From Alphaproteobacteria bacterium 16-39-46 (lineage in GTDB: Bacteria; Pseudomonadota; Alphaproteobacteria; 16-39-46), in contig NCGZ01000004.1 of the NCBI GenBank assembly GCA_002257235.1, positions 1-43,346 of the forward strand: 43,346 bases of DNA, read 5' to 3'. Below, piece by piece: positions 16,932-25,358 of this stretch. The notes under the pieces were generated by a model. That model worked only from the letters and a program-made list of their open reading frames with translations, did no database searches and was not told the DNA's origin. How positions within the stretch are numbered: the stretch's first letter is position 1; the number at the start of each line of letters is the position of its first letter. The position numbers were made by a program, and so were the translations under genes.

Positions 16932-18302
16932 CTAATATTTTCCATGATTTAAAAATAGATTTTCAGCCTCTCGAACAGCATTTGACTTTGCAAACAAAAT
17001 AACCAAGTCTCCACGACGAAAAATGAGGCTCTCATTGGCCATCATAATTTGGTTATCTCGAATGACGGCTCCGATAATGAATTTGTTCGGATCATTAATG
17101 GCTTGTATGGAATTTCCCATAAGAGGAGAGTTTTCAATAACTTCTGCTTCTATGAGCTCTCCCATTCCTTGGCGTAATGTATAGATAGAACGAATTCGAC
17201 CTTGTCTTACATGATGTAAGATGGAAGAAATCGTTATATCTTGTGGAGATATGATAGCGTCAATCCCCAGAGGTCTTACAAGCGCAGAATAAGCTGGGTT
17301 ATTGATGAGTGTAATGGCTTGTGCGGCACCATTTCTTTTGGCTAAAAGGGAGGCCAAAATATTAACTTCATTATCATTTGTGACGGCGATGACAGATTCT
17401 GTCTGAGAAACATTCGCCTCAATTAAGATTTGAGTATCAAGGACATCCCCACACAAAATTGTACTTCTATTTAAATGTTGTGCAGCCTCGGTCGCGGACG
17501 CTTTATTAATCTCAATCAGTTTGATTGTCGTATCGGGAGAGCTTTCTTCAAGTTCTTGAGCAAGCTTCAAGCCAATTTTTCCGGCCCCCAGAATTAAAAC
17601 ATTTCGAGCTATTTTTTGATCATACCCAAATGCTTGCATCGCTCTCATAACATGAGACTGATTGGCAATAAAATAAACGTCGTCGCCCGGGAGCATTTCA
17701 TCTTCTGGCTTTGGGATGATGAGAAAATCTTCTCGTAAAATGGCAAGTACTGTGATTTCTAACTCAGGAAATAGATTACTGAGCTGACGCAGAGGGGTGT
17801 ATGTTACTGGACACTGAAGTCCACATCTTACACCAACAACGTTAATTTGTCTTTCAGCGAGAGGAATTAAGTCAAAGGCACCTGGAACGCCAATGGTTTG
17901 AGCAATCGTCCGTGCTATTTCACGTTCAGGGGAGATTAAAATATCAATGGGAATCCGGTCCGGACCAAAAATATCCCACTTGGAATCAAAATAGACAGCT
18001 TCTTTAAGATAGGCGATTTTTAAAGGAACCTTAAATAAAGTATGAGCAATTTGACAGGTTAAAATGTTCGTTTCATCTTGATTTGTGACGGCAATAATAA
18101 GTTGAGCATCCCCGGCTCCAGCCTTTTCAAGAATATCTGGATGCGTGGAAGATCCATGAAGTGTTTGAATGTCTAAAGAATCTGAAATATGACATAAAAG
18201 ATCCTCTGAAGCATCAATGATGGTGACATCCGTTTGTTCACGTGCAAGGTACTTTGCAATTCCCGAACCAATCACGCCCGCTCCACAAATAATTACTTTC
18301 AC
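16932..18302 (-). CDS. trkA: Trk system potassium uptake protein TrkA
   Basis: 456-residue cytoplasmic gating subunit of the Trk/Ktr potassium channel. Two RCK units are visible: an NAD-binding Rossmann fold at the N terminus (ICGAGVIGSGIAKYL) and again near residue 233 (VLILGAGKIGLKLAQEL), each followed by a TrkA-C domain. The start is a GTG with AAAGG 6 nt upstream. It follows ntrX by 32 nt, the conserved alphaproteobacterial order ntrY-ntrX-trkA. The membrane subunit TrkH/TrkG is not in the window. Confidence 0.95.
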   Translation of the reverse strand: MKVIICGAGVIGSGIAKYLAREQTDVTIIDASEDLLCHISDSLDIQTLHGSSTHPDILEKAGAGDAQLIIAVTNQDETNILTCQIAHTLFKVPLKIAYLKEAVYFDSKWDIFGPDRIPIDILISPEREIARTIAQTIGVPGAFDLIPLAERQINVVGVRCGLQCPVTYTPLRQLSNLFPELEITVLAILREDFLIIPKPEDEMLPGDDVYFIANQSHVMRAMQAFGYDQKIARNVLILGAGKIGLKLAQELEESSPDTTIKLIEINKASATEAAQHLNRSTILCGDVLDTQILIEANVSQTESVIAVTNDNEVNILASLLAKRNGAAQAITLINNPAYSALVRPLGIDAIISPQDITISSILHHVRQGRIRSIYTLRQGMGELIEAEVIENSPLMGNSIQAINDPNKFIIGAVIRDNQIMMANESLIFRRGDLVILFAKSNAVREAENLFLNHGKY

Positions 18303-18334
18303 GCTATGCCTTTACGTATTTTTTTGACAGGTCT

Positions 18335-19729
18335 TTATGAAACATGTTGATTTCCAAGTCCGAGTGAGCGCAATTTTCGATGCAATGCAGAGCGTTCCAT
18401 CCCTACAAAATCAGAAGTTTTCGAAATATTGCCCCCAAAACGGATAATTTGAGAAGCTAAATATTGGCGCTCAAAAATTTCTCTTGCTTCTCGCAAAGAA
18501 AGTTTTAAAAGTTCTTCCCCGCCATCAAGTGCTAAAATCGAAGGGGATCCCGAGATTATTTCAGGGGGGAGAACATCCTCTCCCAAAAAGTCTTCCTTTT
18601 TATCTTCGCTTACAATTGTAATCCATTCAGCGACATTCCGTAGCTGACGAACATTCCCTGGCCAAGCATAATTTGTAAGCTTTGTTTTTGCTTCTTCGGT
18701 AAAGGGTCGAATCGGTAAATTCAAAGCTTGGGGATTTGCTTTTTTTAGAAAATAATTCATGAGTAATAAAATATCTTCCTGTCTTTCAGAAAGAGGTGGA
18801 AGTGTAATGTTAACAACGTTAAGGCGATAAAAAAGATCTTCTCTAAATTTTCCAAGCTTTACAAATTCTTCAAGATTCTCAGTCGTTGAACTTAAAATTC
18901 TGACATCTGCACGGATTTTTTTTGTTCCCCCTAAACGTTCAAAATTTAAATCATGGAGAATACGTACAAATTTAGATTGAGCATCAACAGGCATAAAGGA
19001 GACATGATCTAAATAGAGAGTTCCATTATGGGCTTCTTCAAGCACGCCGACAGTTGACGGAACGAGGGGGGTTGTTTTGTCCCCTTCCCGCCCTAAAAGA
19101 GCTTCCTCAAAAGACTCTGCTGAATGCCCTCTACAATCGAAAATAACAAAGGGTCCCTCAGCCCGGCGGGATTGACTATGAATTAAACGTGCAACAAATT
19201 CTTGCCCAGATCCAACAGGACCTGTGATCATGACACGACTGTTTGTTTGAGCAACTTTTGTAATTGTTGATCTTATGTGTTGGGCAGCAGCGGAATTTCC
19301 GATAAAATCCTCTGAATCAAAAATCCGGCGTTTTAGAGCATCATTTTCACGTTTTAAATCTGCCGCTTCCAATGCTTTTTTTACAGAAAGCAGAAGTCGT
19401 TCAACCGTAAAAGGTTTTTCAATGAAGTCATAAGCCCCTTTTTTTAAGGTATTAACTGCTGTTTCAATCGTTCCATGTCCACTAATCATAATAACGGGGA
19501 CAAAAGGGTGATCTTTTTTAATAACGTCTAAAAGTTCAATCCCATCAAACCGGCTATCATTAAGCCAAATATCTAAAAAAACAAGATTTGGTCGGCGTGA
19601 TTTAACAATTTCAATTGCATTTGCCCCATTGGAAGCCAAATGGACAACATAGCCTTCATCCTGAAGAATATCTGATATAAGATTACGGATATCGGCTTCA
19701 TCATCAACAACAAGAATTTCGTATGCCAT
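18335..19729 (-). CDS. ntrX: Nitrogen/redox response regulator NtrX with degenerate AAA+ domain
   Basis: 464 residues: receiver domain (1-125, phospho-acceptor D53 with D9/D10), AAA+ domain (about 142-370) and a Fis-type helix-turn-helix (about 415-458, GGNISKTSDFVGMERSALHRKL). The AAA+ core differs from sigma-54 activators. The Walker A segment reads GPVGSGQE, with Gln176 in place of the lysine. Walker B reads LYLDHV, with His242 in place of the catalytic Glu. The GAFTGA loop that contacts sigma-54 is absent. The region FREDLFYRLNVVNI is conserved. The protein therefore probably acts as a phosphorylation-controlled DNA-binding regulator without ATP-driven sigma-54 activation. It starts 16 nt after ntrY and is its cognate regulator. 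Confidence 0.93.
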   Translation of the reverse strand: MAYEILVVDDEADIRNLISDILQDEGYVVHLASNGANAIEIVKSRRPNLVFLDIWLNDSRFDGIELLDVIKKDHPFVPVIMISGHGTIETAVNTLKKGAYDFIEKPFTVERLLLSVKKALEAADLKRENDALKRRIFDSEDFIGNSAAAQHIRSTITKVAQTNSRVMITGPVGSGQEFVARLIHSQSRRAEGPFVIFDCRGHSAESFEEALLGREGDKTTPLVPSTVGVLEEAHNGTLYLDHVSFMPVDAQSKFVRILHDLNFERLGGTKKIRADVRILSSTTENLEEFVKLGKFREDLFYRLNVVNITLPPLSERQEDILLLMNYFLKKANPQALNLPIRPFTEEAKTKLTNYAWPGNVRQLRNVAEWITIVSEDKKEDFLGEDVLPPEIISGSPSILALDGGEELLKLSLREAREIFERQYLASQIIRFGGNISKTSDFVGMERSALHRKLRSLGLGNQHVS

Positions 19730-19745
19730 AGCTTTTATACCTAAA

Positions 19746-22034
19746 TTATGTATGAGGAAAGAACAACAATCTCACATGAGCACCAAGTCTATCTTCTCTA
19801 TCTTTTAATTCTAGAACACCTCGATGATCTTGCATAATCTTTTTAACAATAGCAAGCCCTAGACCTGTTCCTTGTGTTCTGGTTGTATAATACGGTTCTG
19901 TTAACCTCTCTCTCCCTGCCTTAGGAAGTCCCGCTCCTGTATCTATAATATCCAACTGAATGACACCTTCTTCTTGAGAAAGATGGAGTGTAATTTGTTC
20001 AGCCTCATCAGAGCACTTTTCCGTCAAAGAGGGTTCAGTTTGAAGTGTTAATGCTTTTTCGTCAATAGACTCTGCAGCATTTTTAAGTAAATTTGTTAAT
20101 GTTTGCATGAGTTGCCTTGCATCGCACTCCAAAAATAAAGGCTTTTTAGGGAGGTTAAGTTTGTACGTAATTTGAGGATGGGCATTTTGTTGAAGAATGA
20201 TAGCTTGATGACAAATGTCTGAAAAATTTTCTTGTTTCATAATGGGAGCTGGCATGCGTGCAAAGGCTGAAAATTCGGAAACCAAAGACCCTATTGTCTC
20301 AACTTGGCGCATGATTGTATCGACACATCTGAGAAAACTCTCTGAATCCGTTGTGATTTGAGGGGCATATTTTCGTCTTAATCGCTCTGCGGAAAGTTGA
20401 ATAGGTGTCAGTGGATTTTTTATTTCATGGGCAATGCGCCGTGCAACATCTGACCAGGCAGCTTTACGTTGATCAGAAAGTTGCTCCGTTAAGTCATCAA
20501 AAGTTAGAACGAAGCCTTTGTTTTTTTCGCGCTCAGTATTTTGAGATGAAATTCGAACGAGAAAAGTTCTTGTATGCCCTCCTCGATTCATATGAACTTG
20601 GGACTCTAGGATTTGATGATTCGTCGAGATAAGTGTTTTTTCAAGAAGATTGGAAACTTCAGGAAAAATACTTAAGATGGGCTGAGAAATTTGATTTTCT
20701 AAATTAACACCCAAAAGAAGAGACGCAGATCTATTGGCAAGATTAATTTTGGTTTTTGAATCAAGTCCAATAATACCGGCGGAAACGTTCGATAAAACAG
20801 ACTCGGTAAACTGCCGTCGAAGTTCAATTTGCTGGGAGGCTTCTTTAAGTTCTAATTGTTGTAATTCGAGTTTTGAGGTCATAATGTTAAAAGTTTGGAT
20901 GAGCGTTGAAATTTCTCCTTCTTTGGAAATCCCTCGTTTTTCTTGGATCCGGAAGCTTAAGTTTCCCGATCCGACTTGACGCGAAGCATCTATTAAATAA
21001 CTGATAGGACGTACAATTTGAGTTGCAACAAGAAGACCAACCCAAATCGCCATTAATAAAAGAAGAAGAGCAACTGCAGCAAAAATCAAAAAAAATGTGA
21101 TCTGAAAATTAGATTGATTTTGCTCGAGGGCTTTGTACTCGGAGATAGCTCCTTCTGCCTGAATGACCTTTCCGAGAACATGAGGATCTACCATGCGCCC
21201 AACATACAAATACAAGGGTCCTAAAGTTGGATTGAGAGAATCTATTTGTATAATGGCACGTACGCGATCCCCGTGTTCTCCCGTTAAAATAGAGATTTCT
21301 CCCCGCTTTGCTTGGTCAACAGCATTCTGAGAAACGGGTTCAAACTCTAGGGAAAAGCTAAAATTTGACCGTGCAAGAACATTATGAGCCTCATCAAAAA
21401 CAACAGCTTCCCGTATAGAGCGGATCGTGCTCATGAAAGAAAGATAATCATTAAATTTTTTAGAATCGTTAAGGAGGTCTGTAAGGTGGTGACTTACATC
21501 TCTGGCCATAAGAGAGGCATCTGTTGCAATGGATCGTTGATGTTCCTTTAAATACGCTTGAGCCACGGCAGAAGAATCATCTAAAGCGGTCTTAACATGC
21601 GTACTAAACCATGATTCAATTCCATAATGGAAAAACAGACCTGAAAATATTGCAACCAAAATAGCAGGAATGGCAGAAATGAGCCCAAATAGAAAAACAA
21701 GCCTTACGTGTAGGTGGGATCCTGCTAACCCTTTTTTATGCTCTGCCCATAAAATAGTGAGTCTTCGTGCAATCACAAGAACAATAAGGGCTAGAAAAAT
21801 AAAGTCAGCTAAGAGAAGTGCAAACACATGTTGAACGTTTAATGTCAGAAATTCTGGATCTCGAAGTGCTGTAAATGTTAAAATACCGAGAACAAAAACC
21901 CCAATTCCGAGTGTAAAAGCAATAAGACGATCACGCGAAAAGCCTTTGAGTAATTTTGGAAAAAAAAACGTATGCACAATTTTTTTTATAAAAAAACTCC
22001 AGGATCGTTTTTTAAGAGATTTATTTTTTCTCAT
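19746..22034 (-). CDS. ntrY: Sensor histidine kinase NtrY
   Basis: 762-residue membrane kinase. Predicted membrane helices lie at about 37-56, 65-88, 110-134 and 310-337, with a periplasmic sensing region of about 175 residues between the third and fourth. A HAMP linker (about 335-395), a PAS-like domain (about 405-515), the HisKA H-box AHEIKNPLTP (H536) and an ATPase domain with N-box NLLKNAAES and G-boxes DTGAGLP and GTGLGLAI follow. All catalytic motifs are intact. It overlaps the Fis-like gene by 14 nt, implying translational coupling. With NtrX it forms a two-component system that in other alphaproteobacteria responds to nitrogen or redox state; the signal here is unknown. Confidence 0.95.
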   Translation of the reverse strand: MRKNKSLKKRSWSFFIKKIVHTFFFPKLLKGFSRDRLIAFTLGIGVFVLGILTFTALRDPEFLTLNVQHVFALLLADFIFLALIVLVIARRLTILWAEHKKGLAGSHLHVRLVFLFGLISAIPAILVAIFSGLFFHYGIESWFSTHVKTALDDSSAVAQAYLKEHQRSIATDASLMARDVSHHLTDLLNDSKKFNDYLSFMSTIRSIREAVVFDEAHNVLARSNFSFSLEFEPVSQNAVDQAKRGEISILTGEHGDRVRAIIQIDSLNPTLGPLYLYVGRMVDPHVLGKVIQAEGAISEYKALEQNQSNFQITFFLIFAAVALLLLLMAIWVGLLVATQIVRPISYLIDASRQVGSGNLSFRIQEKRGISKEGEISTLIQTFNIMTSKLELQQLELKEASQQIELRRQFTESVLSNVSAGIIGLDSKTKINLANRSASLLLGVNLENQISQPILSIFPEVSNLLEKTLISTNHQILESQVHMNRGGHTRTFLVRISSQNTEREKNKGFVLTFDDLTEQLSDQRKAAWSDVARRIAHEIKNPLTPIQLSAERLRRKYAPQITTDSESFLRCVDTIMRQVETIGSLVSEFSAFARMPAPIMKQENFSDICHQAIILQQNAHPQITYKLNLPKKPLFLECDARQLMQTLTNLLKNAAESIDEKALTLQTEPSLTEKCSDEAEQITLHLSQEEGVIQLDIIDTGAGLPKAGRERLTEPYYTTRTQGTGLGLAIVKKIMQDHRGVLELKDREDRLGAHVRLLFFPHT

Positions 22035-22332
22035 GGTTAAACCCGAGGCTTCTAAGCTTTTTACGCAATGTATTTCGATTAATTCCTAAAATGTCAGCGG
22101 TTTGAGATTGATTTCCTTTGGTATAATTCAGAATTGATTGAAATAAAGAGCGATCAATTTCTGATATTAAAAGAGGATATAACCCTCCCTTATTTGAAAG
22201 GGTATCGTTGTTTTTTAAGTAAGAATCACAGTATTGTGCAATAAAATCTGATAGATTATCAGAAAAAAATACAGAGGTATTTTCTTTTTTATCAAGAACG
22301 GAAAAGGGGGTGATGTTGTCTTTGGGTGTCAT
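22021..22332 (-). CDS. Fis-like DNA-binding protein derived from NtrC C terminus
   Basis: 103 residues. The last 55 (from LYPLLISEID) form the NtrC/Fis-type helix-turn-helix, with GNQSQTADILGINRNTLRKK at 73-92 nearly identical to the recognition region of NtrC and E. coli Fis. The first 50 residues are polar and do not resemble a receiver or AAA+ domain. Size and layout match Fis (98 aa). The gene begins 2 nt after the dus stop and ends inside the ntrY start. This is exactly where ntrB and ntrC normally sit between nifR3/dus and ntrY, so it is best read as an ntrC reduced to its DNA-binding domain. It could act as a nucleoid-associated protein or as a competitor of NtrX; neither is shown. Confidence 0.88.
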   Translation of the reverse strand: MTPKDNITPFSVLDKKENTSVFFSDNLSDFIAQYCDSYLKNNDTLSNKGGLYPLLISEIDRSLFQSILNYTKGNQSQTADILGINRNTLRKKLRSLGFNHEKK

Positions 22333-22334
22333 TT

Positions 22335-23351
22335 CTAAATAATAATTTCCTTACTTTGAAGAGAAGAATTAGAGTCTATTTCAATCGATGTATAATATTG
22401 ATTTAAACAGCTTAAAACTTCTTGAAGCGTTTGAGAAGCATTAATTTGAACTCGAAATTCTGTCGAATTTGGAAGCCCTTTGCTATACCATCCCAAATGT
22501 TTTCGCATCAGAAGAATCCCTGTTTCTTCACCGTAATGCGCGAGTGTTTGTTCGAGATGCTCAAGAATAATGTCTTTTTGGTCTTTTAAAGAAGGGTCTT
22601 CCAGTTTCTTCCCCGTCTTTAAAAAAGTATCCACTTGATTTATAAACCATGGCTTTCCATAAGTTCCGCGTCCTATCATAACAGCATCAGCCCCGGAGGC
22701 CTCGAGTAAAGAACGCGCATCTTCAACAGTTTTTACGTCTCCATTCCCAACAACTGGAATTTTAACAGCGTCTTTAACCGTTTTAATGAAAGGCCAGTTG
22801 GCGTGGCCATTATAGAGTTGACAACGTGTTCGCCCATGAATTGTCACCATTTGTATGCCACACTCTTCAGCAATTTTAGCAAGTTTTGCTGCATTTAGGG
22901 AGTTATCATCCCAGCCCATCCTCATTTTTAAAGTAACAGGAATTTTAATGGCGTTAACAGTGGCTTCCATTATCTTAGCGGCTTTATATTCATCTCTCAT
23001 AAGAGCGGAGCCAGCATGTCCATTAACGACTTTTTTAACCGGACATCCCATATTAATATCAATAATTTGAGCGCCTCTATCAACATTAAGACGTGCTGCC
23101 TCTGCCATAACATGAGGATCACACCCTGCAAGTTGAACAGCCATCGGAAACTCTTCAATGCGATGCGCACATTTTTTAAGAGACTGTCTTGTTTCTCGAA
23201 TCATGGCCTCACTCGCAATCATTTCGGAAATGACGAGTCCTGCGCCAAATTTTTTAACAAGATTTCGAAATGGCAAGTCTGTAACGCCAGACATCGGCGC
23301 TAAAATGACACGCGAATCAAGAGAGATATCGCCAATTTTTAAAGAAGTCAC
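22335..23351 (-). CDS. dusB: tRNA-dihydrouridine synthase (DusB/NifR3 type)
   Basis: 338-residue flavoenzyme that reduces uridines in the tRNA D-loop using NADPH and FMN. A TIM-barrel N-terminal domain carries LAPMSGVTDLPFR and the catalytic cysteine C103 in DINMGCPVKKV. TIHGRTRCQLY and GNGDV, followed by ADAVMIGRGTYGKPW, bind FMN and phosphate. A helical C-terminal domain follows. The start appears to be GTG at 23351 with only a weak purine-rich site upstream. It heads the ntr cluster, as nifR3 does in other alphaproteobacteria, and is followed after 2 nt by the Fis-like gene. Confidence 0.94.
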   Translation of the reverse strand: MTSLKIGDISLDSRVILAPMSGVTDLPFRNLVKKFGAGLVISEMIASEAMIRETRQSLKKCAHRIEEFPMAVQLAGCDPHVMAEAARLNVDRGAQIIDINMGCPVKKVVNGHAGSALMRDEYKAAKIMEATVNAIKIPVTLKMRMGWDDNSLNAAKLAKIAEECGIQMVTIHGRTRCQLYNGHANWPFIKTVKDAVKIPVVGNGDVKTVEDARSLLEASGADAVMIGRGTYGKPWFINQVDTFLKTGKKLEDPSLKDQKDIILEHLEQTLAHYGEETGILLMRKHLGWYSKGLPNSTEFRVQINASQTLQEVLSCLNQYYTSIEIDSNSSLQSKEIII

Positions 23352-23605
23352 TGCAAAACTTTCACATATTTTATCCAGAAGGTGCCTAATTTTTAGGCAA
23401 TCTACATCAAAAAGGCAAGAGTATTCGAGAAAAAATGGAAAAATTTCTTTTTTAAGACAATTTTTTTCTAAAGTGTGTAACTTTAAAGGTATTTTTCTCT
23501 CTTTTTTCTTTTAAGAAGAGGAAAAAAGCTTTTTATTAAAAATTTTTCTTGACGGAATGGATTCAATTTGAGAACTCTTAGAGAGAATAAAGACATCTCT
23601 AAGAT

Positions 23606-23695
23606 GGATGGGTGGCCGAGCGGTTGAAGGCACCGGTCTTGAAAACCGGCAAGGGGGAGACTCCTTCGTGGGTTCGAATCCCACCCCATCCTCCA
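23606..23695 (+). tRNA. tRNA-Ser (anticodon TGA)
   Basis: Class II tRNA on the plus strand. The acceptor arm GGATGGG pairs with CCCATCC. The D arm contains GCCGAGCGGTTGAAGGC. The anticodon stem-loop CCGGT-CTTGAAA-ACCGG gives TGA. A long variable arm and T arm GTGGG-TTCGAAT-CCCAC follow, with CCA encoded. The discriminator base is T rather than the G usual for serine tRNAs. Confidence 0.95.
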
Positions 23696-23714
23696 ACTTC
23701 AAGAAAAGAAGATA

Positions 23715-25055
23715 TCAACCGATATGGGTAACTTTCTTTCTCTCTTCTTCTTTTTCCAAAAAATCCAATGGGAAATAAGGATCTCTTGGGATGGATATAA
23801 TTTCACCAAACCCTTCAGATTTTTCATTTTTTTTCTGGTTTTTGTAGTTAGAGAGCAGTAAAGCCCCATAAAACATAGAAATTAAGAACATTATATAATA
23901 AGCAGGGAAATATAAACTCTCTTTAACAACATCTATGGCCTCAAAGTAGATAACAGGAGCCGTTCCTCCTAATATTCCCATGCCAAGATTAAAGAAAAAA
24001 GACATTCCACTATAGCGTTCTTTCACAGGAAAAAGTTTTTGCATCAAAGCAAGTGATGTTCCGGCAATTGTTGCTGTGCAAAGACCTAAAAAAATTTCTC
24101 CTAAGAGAATTAAAGAAGGGAAAGGAGAAGAAATCAGCCAGAAAATGGGGATCATTGAGAAAAAGAGAAGGTATGCAGTAATGCGCAAAAAAGAAAAAGA
24201 AGGCGTCCGGTCATACAAAATACCTAAAAAAGGGCTGCTGATTACAAAAAATAAGAGGGCAATAAGGTTTATAGAGATGGCTGTAGAGAGCGGAAGAAAA
24301 CAATATCTTACAACGTAAACGTTCAAAAATCCAAAAATAGTATAAACAAGAGCCCCCACAAGAGCTCCAAGCGTAAAAGAAAGAAGGCAAGCCGGCTTAC
24401 GAATTTGAATGGTTTTTAAAATGGGAATTGCTGCTGTGGAAAAGGTGTTTAAAAAAGCAGGAGTTTCTGAAAGACTTCTCCGAATATAATATCCAAAAAA
24501 GCTTACAAGACTGCCGAATAGAAAAGGAACTCTCCAGAACCATTCTGGAAAATCAGGAGAACTTGCTAAGGCACTAAAGCCTGTCGCTGCCAAAGCCCCG
24601 ATACCACAAGAAGCTGTAATTATCCCCCCAATAAAACCTGGATTTTTTTGAGCATGTTCACTTGCAAAAATAAAAGCACCCGCATATTCCCCTCCAATGC
24701 AAATTCCCTGTATTAAGCGTCCTGCTACAATAAGAATTGGTGCGATCATTCCAATCTGATGATATCCAGGTAAGATCCCAATCAATAAAGTTGGGATTCC
24801 CATTAAAAAAACAGACACTGAGAGGGTTTTTTGACGACCAAAAACATCTCCAAAATATCCAAAAATAAGGGCCCCAAAAGGGCGCATTAGAAATCCAACA
24901 CAAAACCCCCCAAGACTCATCAGAAGGCTCATCGTTTCATTCTGAACCGGAAAAAAAACAGAGGCAATTACATTAAAAAAAGCCCCATAGAGAATAAAAT
25001 CAAAAAACTCAAGCGCATTTCCGATACTACTTGCATAAATAACTTTGTTTCTCAT
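23715..25055 (-). CDS. MHS-family (ProP-like) MFS symporter
   Basis: Metabolite:proton symporter of the MFS, 446 residues from the chosen start. Signature features are the N-terminal YASSIGNALEFFDFILYG, the loop GYFGDVFGRQKTL, and GRLIQGICIGGEYAGA, all typical of the MHS subgroup (ProP, KgtP, ShiA relatives). Substrates in this group are osmolytes or carboxylic acids; the one used here is not readable. The open frame extends to an ATG at 25094, but the ATG at 25055 has AGGAAGG at ideal spacing and starts at the point where family members begin, so the shorter form is given. It is convergent with tRNA-Ser. Confidence 0.88.
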   Translation of the reverse strand: MRNKVIYASSIGNALEFFDFILYGAFFNVIASVFFPVQNETMSLLMSLGGFCVGFLMRPFGALIFGYFGDVFGRQKTLSVSVFLMGIPTLLIGILPGYHQIGMIAPILIVAGRLIQGICIGGEYAGAFIFASEHAQKNPGFIGGIITASCGIGALAATGFSALASSPDFPEWFWRVPFLFGSLVSFFGYYIRRSLSETPAFLNTFSTAAIPILKTIQIRKPACLLSFTLGALVGALVYTIFGFLNVYVVRYCFLPLSTAISINLIALLFFVISSPFLGILYDRTPSFSFLRITAYLLFFSMIPIFWLISSPFPSLILLGEIFLGLCTATIAGTSLALMQKLFPVKERYSGMSFFFNLGMGILGGTAPVIYFEAIDVVKESLYFPAYYIMFLISMFYGALLLSNYKNQKKNEKSEGFGEIISIPRDPYFPLDFLEKEEERKKVTHIG

Positions 25056-25358
25056 TTTTAATGCCTTCCTCGTATTTAATCTATTTAAAGACATGGAAAA
25101 GAAGTATCTCCCCCATAATTTTAGGAAATTTTTAATAAAGGCTAGATTTGAAAATTAGAAAAGTATTTAAAAAGACTTCATATCGATCTTACCGAAAAAA
25201 ATAAGAACTATCTTTTTCTCACTTTACATTTTGAATGGTAATACAAATTAAATTGGATGCAACCCCTAATTTAGATTAATGCGCTGATAAATTTATAATT
25301 TTTTATATTTATTGCCACAAATTAAGGGAAATAAATGGTTTTAGAGCTCAAGCTAACT

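Noticed and set aside
22021-22332. Reading the Fis-like gene as an ntrC pseudogene
   Set aside because: It has an intact frame, an intact recognition helix and tight coupling to dus and ntrY, and no remnants of receiver or AAA+ coding sequence remain, so a working small protein is more likely.
23511-23702. Minus-strand frame starting MKLEDGVGFEPTKE
   Set aside because: It is the familiar false protein produced by reading antisense across a serine tRNA gene.
25095-25358. Possible small gene between the MHS symporter and the ABC transporter
   Set aside because: No frame with a start and ribosome site; AT-rich, apparently only a promoter region for the symporter.
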